From: Nitrososphaerales archaeon | GTDB lineage: Archaea > Thermoproteota > Nitrososphaeria > Nitrososphaerales > UBA57 | Length of the DNA stretch: 7,548 nucleotides | Assembly (NCBI GenBank): GCA_022449325.1 | Contig: JAKUSK010000037.1 | Coordinates: forward strand, 1-7,548 | Reading direction: 5' to 3' | The notes under the pieces: model-generated | Told to the model about the DNA's origin: nothing | Databases searched by the model: none | Seen by the model: the letters and a program-made list of their open reading frames with translations, nothing else | Part shown: positions 1-5,265 of the stretch, one piece after another | How positions within the stretch are numbered: position 1 is the stretch's first letter | Layout of the letters: each line of letters begins with the position of its first letter | Position numbers and translations under genes: made by a program

Positions 1-936
1 GGAGGTAAAAACGTTTATTCTACAGTCGACGATGTTATTGCTAAATCGATGGAAACATCTCAACTAAGCTTTGACTGGAAAATTATCGACAGTGCAACTA
101 CTTCTGTAACTGACGACGTATCTGAATTCTGCAAGTCGAATAATTACGGTATTATTGTTGGTATAGGAGGAGGTAAATCTGTCGACGTCGCTAAATTATC
201 TTCTTATCGTTCTAATCTCCCGTTTGTTAGTTTCCCTACCAGTGCATCGCATGATGGCATTTCAAGCCCCTTTGCATCAATCAAAGGTTCTGATAGACCC
301 TACTCTTTTGTAGCCAGTCCTCCACTTGGAATTTTTGCCGATATAAAAATAATTTCACAAGCTCCAGATAGATTGTTGGCTAGTGGTTGTGGAGATTTAA
401 TTGCAAAAATTACTGCAATAAAAGATTGGGAACTCGCACGAGATAATTCCGGTGAAAAATTCCGTAACTATGCTGCAAGTCTTTCCTATATGAGTTCCCA
501 AATATTATTTGACGAATCTTTGAATTTCTCGGATAATAAAAATGATAGTGTAAGGAATATTGTCGAAGCTTTGATTAGCACTGGTGTTGCAGCGGGAATT
601 GCAGGCAGTAGTAGACCCTGTAGCGGTTCTGAACATTTAATCAGTCATGCTCTTGATATCGTTTCTCCTAATAATGGACTTCATGGAGAAAAATGCGGTA
701 TGGCTTCGATTGCAATGTCGAAACTCCATGGACTAGATTGGCAAGAGATTAGAAACGCATTATTGAGAGTAAATTGCCCTACTAATGTCGACGATCTTGG
801 TATTACTGCTGATGAAATGATTGAAGCTATTAACCTTGCCCCTACTATTCGACCCGAACGATATACTATACTAAATAATGCTAATCTAGAACGCGAGAGT
901 ATACGTAAATTACTTTTAGATACTGATTGTATATAG
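1..936 (+). CDS. egsA: Glycerol-1-phosphate dehydrogenase [NAD(P)+], 5'-truncated by window edge
   Basis: This enzyme reduces dihydroxyacetone phosphate to sn-glycerol-1-phosphate in the cytoplasm, the step that sets the stereochemistry of archaeal membrane lipids. The reading frame is open from base 1 to the TAG at 934-936 (311 codons). The family is usually about 350 residues, so roughly 35-40 N-terminal residues lie outside. The ATG at base 49 is internal, because the preceding codons (GGKNVYS) already look like family sequence. Counting from base 1, visible motifs are the glycine-rich nucleotide loop VGIGGGKSVDVAK (53-65), FPTSASHDGISSPFASIKG (78-96) and GCGDLIAK (129-136). Likely metal ligands are Asp132, His212 in GSEHLISHALD and His228 in LHGEKCGM, by analogy with the iron-type alcohol dehydrogenase/glycerol dehydrogenase fold. 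The gene converges on the FKBP gene with an 11-base gap. Its promoter is not in the window. Family identity is very secure; the metal-ligand assignment comes from recalled family knowledge. Confidence 0.95.
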   Translation, partial: GGKNVYSTVDDVIAKSMETSQLSFDWKIIDSATTSVTDDVSEFCKSNNYGIIVGIGGGKSVDVAKLSSYRSNLPFVSFPTSASHDGISSPFASIKGSDRPYSFVASPPLGIFADIKIISQAPDRLLASGCGDLIAKITAIKDWELARDNSGEKFRNYAASLSYMSSQILFDESLNFSDNKNDSVRNIVEALISTGVAAGIAGSSRPCSGSEHLISHALDIVSPNNGLHGEKCGMASIAMSKLHGLDWQEIRNALLRVNCPTNVDDLGITADEMIEAINLAPTIRPERYTILNNANLERESIRKLLLDTDCI

Positions 937-947
937 TTACCCGTTAC

Positions 948-1742
948 TTATTCTAACTTTTCTTCAGTAGGTTCGTTTTGTATATTTGAATCATCTGTAG
1001 ATGTTTCTTGTTCAGTTGATTTTTCTACTTTGTCTTTATCTTCTACTTTGTTTTTGTCATTATTTTGTGCATTTTTAAATTGTTCAATATAAGATACTTC
1101 ATTCACATCTTTTACATATTTCATAATTTCATTTGCTATCGCTCTTTTGATTATTTGTAAACCTTCTAATAAGAAATATTCATCTGGAATTCTTATATTT
1201 GCAATATTCTGTTCTATATCAATGGTTATCTTCTCAATGCTATTTGGAATTCTTCTTTCAATAATTTCATTTATCATTTCTTTATTATCCTCAATTTTTT
1301 TGACAACAGTAAAATTATATTCTAAAGTTCTTCCTGCATATCTGTGATTAAAATCAATTTGTGCCCTTCCTGAACCTACAAATCTCACTATTCCTATTCT
1401 TCCATCTATCTCAATTTCTGATCCAACACTGATTTGGTCTGCTTTATCTCTGAATTTCTTTAGAGGAAACAAACTTGTTTTTGACGCATCTCTTACTCCG
1501 AATCCTTTTTCCGGAGGAATATCAATATTTACTTGTTTTCCTATTTCAGCTTCTACTAGAGCTTCATCTAAGCCTTTTAATACCCAACTGTCTCCAACTG
1601 CTACTAATCGGGGTTTAAACACAAAATCTTCGTCAAAATCTCCAATTTTCTTTCCTTCTTCTTCAATTGTTGTTTCTATGAGATCTCCTGTATCCTTCAC
1701 TTTGGCAGTAAAATCTAACAATATTAAGTCTCCATTATTCAT
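948..1742 (-). CDS. Long archaeal FKBP-type peptidyl-prolyl cis-trans isomerase (SlyD-like) with C-terminal extension
   Basis: A predicted cytosolic prolyl isomerase and folding chaperone of 264 residues. The FKBP core occupies about residues 1-85 and 128-150, with GDSWVLKGLDEALVEAEIG (50-68), IPPEKGFGVRD (75-85) and the closing strand DFNHRYAGRTLEYNF (130-144). The insert-in-flap (IF) domain lies between them at about 86-128, as in SlyD and archaeal FKBPs, where it binds unfolded clients. Residues about 151-222 form a further alpha/beta domain typical of the long (26-30 kDa) archaeal FKBPs. Residues 225-264 are a low-complexity, highly charged tail ending in EEKLE. There is no signal peptide or membrane segment. 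The ATG at 1740-1742 is chosen because the core begins at once (GDLILLDFTAKV) and a TATA-like box lies about 29 bases upstream. The gene is divergent from the aminotransferase and convergent with egsA. Activity on prolyl bonds is inferred from the family. Confidence 0.92.
   Translation of the reverse strand: MNNGDLILLDFTAKVKDTGDLIETTIEEEGKKIGDFDEDFVFKPRLVAVGDSWVLKGLDEALVEAEIGKQVNIDIPPEKGFGVRDASKTSLFPLKKFRDKADQISVGSEIEIDGRIGIVRFVGSGRAQIDFNHRYAGRTLEYNFTVVKKIEDNKEMINEIIERRIPNSIEKITIDIEQNIANIRIPDEYFLLEGLQIIKRAIANEIMKYVKDVNEVSYIEQFKNAQNNDKNKVEDKDKVEKSTEQETSTDDSNIQNEPTEEKLE
1024..1059. repeat. Two-copy 18-bp imperfect tandem repeat in the FKBP tail
   Basis: Two adjacent 18-base units (1024-1041 and 1042-1059) match at 15 of 18 positions and both begin TCTACTTTGT on the + strand. 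On the coding minus strand the period is six codons, giving a repeated Lys-x-Lys-Val-Glu pattern (KNKVED, KDKVEK; residues 230-241). It lies in the charged, probably disordered tail and looks like a small in-frame slippage or duplication event. Confidence 0.6.
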
Positions 1743-1764
1743 AGATTATTATCTTACACTGCAA

Positions 1765-1778
1765 GTATAAAAATAAAT
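1765..1778 (-). promoter_or_regulatory. Putative TATA box of the FKBP gene
   Basis: Read on the minus strand this is ATTTATTTTTATAC, centred about 29 bases before the ATG at 1742. Archaeal TATA boxes sit about 26 bases before the transcription start, so the transcript would have a leader of only a few bases. No Shine-Dalgarno-like motif is seen between box and start. The call rests on composition and spacing only, in an AT-rich background. Confidence 0.5.
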
Positions 1779-1814
1779 TAGTGGTAACGAAACTTAGAAA
1801 AAGTTATCAGTCTC

Positions 1815-1828
1815 TATTAATTATATTA
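1815..1828 (+). promoter_or_regulatory. Weak candidate TATA box of the aminotransferase gene
   Basis: TATTAATTATATTA lies 13-26 bases before the ATG at 1841. That is somewhat closer than the usual 26-base spacing from box centre to start site, so the true box could instead be the A-rich stretch near 1797-1806, which would leave a leader of about 13 bases. The 98-base divergent gap 1743-1840 must hold promoters for both neighbours. I see no other clear element in it. Confidence 0.3.
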
Positions 1829-1840
1829 TCCTGAATTTAA

Positions 1841-3013
1841 ATGTCAATAAATGGAAACGACGCTACATATCAGAAGTTGATTATGCTTCCCGGACCAACT
1901 AATGTTCCTATAGAGGTAACTCAAGCAATGGTCGCCCCTAGTATCGGTCACCGAACGGCCGCTTTTAGCTCCCTCATGAAAGAAATGATTCGTAAGGGAA
2001 AAATTCTATTTGAATGCGAAGAAGATATTATTCATTTATCTGCTTCTGGCACTGCCGCAGTCGAAGCAAGTATAACTAACATTCTTCGAAAAGATGATAA
2101 AGCAATAGTTACTGTTTGTGGAGAATTTGGCGGAAGGGTCTCAGAACAAATAGCTAGTGTCGGAGCTACTCCTATAGAATTAGTTGCCGATTACGGAGAT
2201 TTTCCTTCTTTGTCTGATTTCGAACGTGCCTTAGAAAAAAACCCTGATGCTAAAGCCGCTTACATCGTAACTAATGAAACATCATCTGGAGCCATGTGTC
2301 ATTGGCTCAAAGAAGCTGGAGATTTAACTTCAAAGCATGGAGCATTTCTTGTAGCTGATGCAGTTTCTAATTGGGGTGCAGATAAAATGCCTCTTGAGGA
2401 TTATAATATTGATTTTATTGCTACTGGCAGTCAAAAATCCTGTGCAGCACCTCCTGGACTGGCTATGATTGCACTCAGTAAAAGATACAAAGAACAAATG
2501 ATGAAGGATCCACAGAAACTTCATTTTCTAAATCTTCCCCGTTTTATTAAAATGTCCGATAAAGTAAAGCAAACTCCTTTCACTCCATGTTTGCCTGTCT
2601 ATTTTGCTTTGAACAAAGCATATGATATTATGGTTGAAGAAGGAATGGAAAATAGATACATTCGCCATCAAGTATGTGGTAAAGCATTTTACGATGCCTT
2701 TGAGGCAATGGGATTACAACTCTTTGGTGCCCCAGAAGCTCGTTCTAACACTGTTATATCTATTGCATATCCTGAAGGAATTGACGATAAAGAATTTCGT
2801 GGCTCATTAGCTAAAAACTATGGTGTAGTTGTCGCTGGAGGTTTTGGAGAGATGATGGGAAAGATATTTAGAGTTGGAAGTCTTGGTATGATTAATTCAT
2901 TTTATGTTCTTACTACCATTTCTTCAATTGCAAATAACTTAAACCGTCTTGGATTCAAGGCTGATACTGACGCAGCAATCGATGCAGCATTGAAAAATCT
3001 CGCTAAATTATAG
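1841..3013 (+). CDS. Class V PLP-dependent aminotransferase (alanine-glyoxylate / serine-pyruvate aminotransferase family)
   Basis: A 390-residue fold-type I aminotransferase, normal length for the family. It is predicted to move an amino group between a small amino acid (alanine, serine or aspartate) and a 2-oxo acid such as glyoxylate or pyruvate. Visible motifs are LPGPTNVP (16-23), GHRT (36-39), SASGTAAVEA (67-76, phosphate-binding turn), TNETSSG (144-150), VADAVSNWG (171-179, with Asp173 expected to pair with the PLP ring nitrogen), TGSQKSCAAPPG (195-206, with Lys199 the expected Schiff-base lysine) and FRVGSLG (343-349, with Arg344 a likely substrate-carboxylate contact). All expected catalytic residues seem present. 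The precise substrate cannot be read from sequence; related archaeal proteins are variously called serine-pyruvate, alanine-glyoxylate or aspartate aminotransferase. Its 3' end overlaps the convergent NMN adenylyltransferase gene by 11 bases. Confidence 0.93.
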   Translation: MSINGNDATYQKLIMLPGPTNVPIEVTQAMVAPSIGHRTAAFSSLMKEMIRKGKILFECEEDIIHLSASGTAAVEASITNILRKDDKAIVTVCGEFGGRVSEQIASVGATPIELVADYGDFPSLSDFERALEKNPDAKAAYIVTNETSSGAMCHWLKEAGDLTSKHGAFLVADAVSNWGADKMPLEDYNIDFIATGSQKSCAAPPGLAMIALSKRYKEQMMKDPQKLHFLNLPRFIKMSDKVKQTPFTPCLPVYFALNKAYDIMVEEGMENRYIRHQVCGKAFYDAFEAMGLQLFGAPEARSNTVISIAYPEGIDDKEFRGSLAKNYGVVVAGGFGEMMGKIFRVGSLGMINSFYVLTTISSIANNLNRLGFKADTDAAIDAALKNLAKL

Positions 3014-3506
3014 ATTTCATTCGTTCTACTGCATTAATTTCTGTTAGATATTGTGCTATTTCAGGTGTTACTAGAGATTCCCATTCTTTATCTAATTCGA
3101 GTCTCTTTCTTACTTCAGTGGCAGATAGTTCATTTCTATCTTGCAATGACACATTCAATACTTTTGTCCCATCTTCTTTGAATAATTTTTCTGTCAATTC
3201 GTCATTTGTAAAAATCAAATTATATTCTCCTATTGCATTCTTAATCGATTCAATCCATTCTGTATGATTTTTTGCATCATTTATAGGCACAATAGAAATA
3301 TTATCTTGTAATTTTCTTTCCTTTAATGCTAGATCAATCATTTTCTTTCTTTCTTCAAATGAAAATGGATTCCTTTTCTGATTGCTTTTCTCTGCACTCC
3401 CAACAATTACGAATAATTTCTCTGAATTATTTCTTGCAAATTCTATAGCTTTTACATGACCTTTGTGCAGAGGTTGAAACCTTCCTACTAGTATTCCTAC
3501 ATTCAT
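3003..3506 (-). CDS. nadM: Archaeal-type nicotinamide-nucleotide adenylyltransferase (NMNAT)
   Basis: Joins NMN (or nicotinate mononucleotide) with ATP to give NAD (or its deamido form) plus pyrophosphate, a late step of NAD synthesis in the cytoplasm. It is a nucleotidyltransferase of the HxGH class. With the start used here (167 residues, MNVGILVGRFQP) the motif GRFQPLHKGH lies at 8-17, GSAEKSNQKRNPFSFEER follows at about 36-53, and the second signature LSATEVRKR is at about 127-135. The C-terminal TEINAVERMKSI is also family-like. A further in-frame ATG at 3524 would add six residues (MTKIRD). The shorter start fits archaeal homologues of about 168 residues, where the first beta strand begins within two or three residues. 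A TATA-like ATTAAATA at 3550-3557 would favour the longer one, so the start is open. The gene is convergent with and overlaps the aminotransferase, and diverges from rtcA. Confidence 0.93.
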   Translation of the reverse strand: MNVGILVGRFQPLHKGHVKAIEFARNNSEKLFVIVGSAEKSNQKRNPFSFEERKKMIDLALKERKLQDNISIVPINDAKNHTEWIESIKNAIGEYNLIFTNDELTEKLFKEDGTKVLNVSLQDRNELSATEVRKRLELDKEWESLVTPEIAQYLTEINAVERMKSII

Positions 3507-3533
3507 GTCCCGTATTTTAGTCATAGAAATTCT

Positions 3534-3541
3534 ATTTAAAT
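3534..3541. promoter_or_regulatory. Self-complementary TATA-like box between nadM and rtcA
   Basis: ATTTAAAT is identical on both strands. Its centre is 26.5 bases before the rtcA ATG at 3564, an ideal distance for a leaderless rtcA transcript. On the other strand it is 31.5 bases before the nadM ATG at 3506, giving a leader of about five bases. A second minus-strand candidate, ATTAAATA at 3550-3557, could instead serve the nadM ATG at 3524. The two genes are separated by 39-57 bases depending on the nadM start. Based on motif and spacing only. Confidence 0.55.
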
Positions 3542-3563
3542 CTCCATTGTATTTAATGTTCTA

Positions 3564-4604
3564 ATGATAAAAATTGATGGTTCGCAAGGAGAAGGCGGAG
3601 GACAAATTCTTCGAACTTCTGTTTCTTTGGCTGCAGCTCTTGGAGAATCTATAACAATTGATAATATACGTTCTAATAGACCTAAACCTGGACTTCGACC
3701 TCAACACTTACACTCAATTCAAACAATTGCAGAATTAAGTAATTCTACTACGGAAGGCCTAGATCTTAATTCTACTAAGGTCTCTTTACATCCAAATAAT
3801 ATATCTTCAAAAAATATTGACATTAATATTGGAACTGCAGGTAGTATTACTCTTCTAGTTCAATCTCTTTTACAATCAATCAGTATTTCTGGTAAAAAGT
3901 TTACGTTTACTATTACTGGAGGAACTGATGTAAATTGGAGTCCTTCTGCTGATTATCTTTGTAGAATTGTAATTCCAATGCTTGAAAAATTCGGATTTTC
4001 AATCAATTCATCTGTTATTAAACGTGGTTTTTACCCTAAGGGATCTGGTAAAATTATTTTTAAAGTTAAATCGCCCACAAAGATAAAACCTATTTCTATT
4101 ATTGAACCTGAATATTCTAATTTGGTAATTGATGGCATAATCACTTCGGGCTCTTCTATTTCTAAGTCACAATCTAAAATTGACGAACAGTGTTTATATG
4201 CAAAAATCTTCTTAGAACAACACCAACTCAACATCGACTCTATAAATACTTCTACACATGATTCAGGTTCTTTTTCATCAGGAATCTGCATTTCCAGTAC
4301 TTCTCAAAATTGCTTCATTGGATCTGACATTTTAGAAACTAATATTAAACAATTAAATTCATTAGGAAAAAACTGCTCTAAAAAATTTCTTTCTGAATAT
4401 TCATCTAATTGTACTGTTGATCATCATCTTGCCGATATAATTATTCCATTTCTCTCGCTTTCAAAGTCTTCATCTCAATTCACTACATCATATGTTAGTT
4501 CTCATTTACAAACTAATCTTGATTTATGCAAATCGATTACCGGAATGAATTATAAAATTAACAAAAAAAATAAATTTTGTTATTTAGTTTCCATCAATCC
4601 TTAA
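3564..4604 (+). CDS. rtcA: RNA 3'-terminal phosphate cyclase
   Basis: Converts an RNA 3'-phosphate to a 2',3'-cyclic phosphate in an ATP-dependent reaction through an enzyme-AMP intermediate; it acts on RNA ends in repair or processing. The protein has 346 residues, normal for RtcA. Motifs in order are DGSQGEGGGQILR (5-17), RPKPGLRPQHL (39-49), GTAGSITLL (90-98), GGTDVNWSPSADY (119-131), RGFYPKGSG (154-162) and VDHHLADIIIPF (285-296). His288 corresponds to the histidine that becomes adenylylated in E. coli RtcA. All signatures are kept, so it is probably active. The central and C-terminal parts (about 170-280) are rich in Ser and Asn and less conserved by eye. The ATG at 3564 fits the TATA-like box at 3534-3541 and starts directly with the first conserved strand. 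No rtcB or rtcR lies beside it, so the bacterial rtc operon arrangement is absent. The stop codon lies inside the likely promoter of the next gene. Confidence 0.95.
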   Translation: MIKIDGSQGEGGGQILRTSVSLAAALGESITIDNIRSNRPKPGLRPQHLHSIQTIAELSNSTTEGLDLNSTKVSLHPNNISSKNIDINIGTAGSITLLVQSLLQSISISGKKFTFTITGGTDVNWSPSADYLCRIVIPMLEKFGFSINSSVIKRGFYPKGSGKIIFKVKSPTKIKPISIIEPEYSNLVIDGIITSGSSISKSQSKIDEQCLYAKIFLEQHQLNIDSINTSTHDSGSFSSGICISSTSQNCFIGSDILETNIKQLNSLGKNCSKKFLSEYSSNCTVDHHLADIIIPFLSLSKSSSQFTTSYVSSHLQTNLDLCKSITGMNYKINKKNKFCYLVSINP

Positions 4605-4609
4605 AAAGG
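4600..4609 (+). promoter_or_regulatory. Putative TATA box of the proteasome beta gene, overlapping the rtcA stop
   Basis: CTTAAAAAGG is centred about 26 bases before the ATG at 4630, so transcription would start at or next to the A of the start codon, giving a leaderless mRNA. The box includes the TAA stop codon of rtcA (4602-4604). This spacing also favours the ATG at 4630 over the in-frame ATG at 4636. Based on motif and spacing only. Confidence 0.5.
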
Positions 4610-4629
4610 ATAATGGTTAATCCTGTCAT

Positions 4630-5232
4630 ATGGCTATGCCTTATCAAATTCCTGGTGCAACCGCTGTTGGCATAACTTTTGACAACGGAGTTGTTTTAGC
4701 CGCGGAAAAACGTGTTTCATATGGAACTCATCTAGTTAGTCGTTCAGGAAAGAAAGTCTTTAAGCTTACTGATACTGTTGGAGCAGTCGCTGCTGGCATG
4801 ATTTCTGATATGAATATCCTGATGAGAGAAGTAACTGCACATGCAAAAATTTTACAATTAGAAACTAATCAACCTGTACTTCCAAATTCTATCGCTAAAC
4901 TCATGGGTGTTATAATGTATCAACAAAAATTCTTCCCTATGATGACTCAGATTATACTTGCTGGTATAGAAAATAAGAAACCCGCAGTTTACGTTCTTGA
5001 TCCTTTGGGATCTGTTATTCCTGACGAATATGCTACTGTTGGAACTGGAGCAGAATTAGCAATTGGTGTAGTTGAATCTGAATACAAGAAAAACCTAAGT
5101 GAAAAAGAAGCAGTTGATTTAGCTATCAAATCTATACGTTCTGCTGTAAATCGTGATGCTGCCTCTGGTGATGGTATAGATATATTGATTGTTACAGAAA
5201 ACGAAATTCGTGAACAATCAGAAAAAACTTGA
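4630..5232 (+). CDS. psmB: 20S proteasome beta-type subunit lacking the catalytic Thr1 (predicted inactive)
   Basis: A 200-residue beta subunit of the archaeal 20S core, an Ntn-hydrolase fold. Active subunits cut off a propeptide before a Thr in Gly-Thr-Thr-Thr-Val-Gly-Ile and use that Thr as nucleophile. Here the same place reads GATAVGI (residues 9-15), so Ala10 occupies the Thr1 position and there is no processing site. The rest of the site is kept: Glu26 (position 17 of mature Thermoplasma beta), Lys42 (position 33), and Asp176 and Ser179 in NRDAASGDGID. DPLGSVIPDEYATVGTGAE (124-142) is typical beta sequence. The nine-residue N-terminus is too short for a normal propeptide. Crenarchaeal beta1 subunits (Sulfolobus) show a similar Ala-Thr-Ala, so this is probably a structural partner of an active beta encoded elsewhere; no alpha or second beta gene is in the window. 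Family certain; inactivity inferred from Ala10. Confidence 0.95.
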   Translation: MAMPYQIPGATAVGITFDNGVVLAAEKRVSYGTHLVSRSGKKVFKLTDTVGAVAAGMISDMNILMREVTAHAKILQLETNQPVLPNSIAKLMGVIMYQQKFFPMMTQIILAGIENKKPAVYVLDPLGSVIPDEYATVGTGAELAIGVVESEYKKNLSEKEAVDLAIKSIRSAVNRDAASGDGIDILIVTENEIREQSEKT

Positions 5233-5246
5233 TTTATATTTTATAA
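5233..5246 (+). promoter_or_regulatory. Putative TATA box of the MFS transporter gene
   Basis: TTTATATTTTATAA begins immediately after the psmB TGA. Counting 26 bases from the centre of its first half (TTTATATT) puts the transcription start near 5262, three or four bases before the ATG at 5266. That argues against the in-frame TTG at 5260 as start. The T-rich stretch up to 5250 could also end psmB transcripts. Based on motif and spacing only. Confidence 0.5.
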
Positions 5247-5265
5247 TATTCTATTGTAGTTGTCT

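Noticed and set aside
49..51. ATG at 49 as the start of glycerol-1-phosphate dehydrogenase
   Set aside because: The frame is open to base 1 and the upstream codons resemble the family, so the gene begins outside the window.
25..792. GTCGAC palindrome three times (25-30, 181-186, 787-792) as a possible protein-binding or restriction motif
   Set aside because: All three are in frame and encode Val-Asp in the dehydrogenase; codon choice is the simpler explanation.
935..947. GTTAC-CC-GTTAC in the egsA/FKBP gap as a terminator hairpin
   Set aside because: It is a direct repeat, not an inverted one, so it cannot form a stem. Termination probably relies on nearby T-rich tracts, but nothing specific can be called.
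1147..1347. 66-codon plus-strand frame encoding a very hydrophobic, membrane-like peptide
   Set aside because: It is wholly antisense to the FKBP gene; its hydrophobicity comes from reading the reverse of Lys/Glu/Asp-rich codons in AT-rich DNA.
2330..2524. 64-codon minus-strand frame inside the aminotransferase gene
   Set aside because: Antisense shadow over the conserved PLP-lysine region; no family resemblance or promoter.
2622..2810. 62-codon plus-strand frame in another phase of the aminotransferase gene
   Set aside because: Out-of-frame shadow within a fully conserved gene, with no recognisable motif.
4031..4291. 86-codon minus-strand frame inside rtcA
   Set aside because: It overlaps the RGFYPKGSG region of a clear RtcA; composition is that of antisense coding sequence.
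4630..4674. Sequencing error as the cause of the missing Thr1
   Set aside because: Turning both Ala codons (Ala10, Ala12) into Thr needs two separate base changes, and the Ala-Thr-Ala pattern matches known crenarchaeal beta1 subunits.
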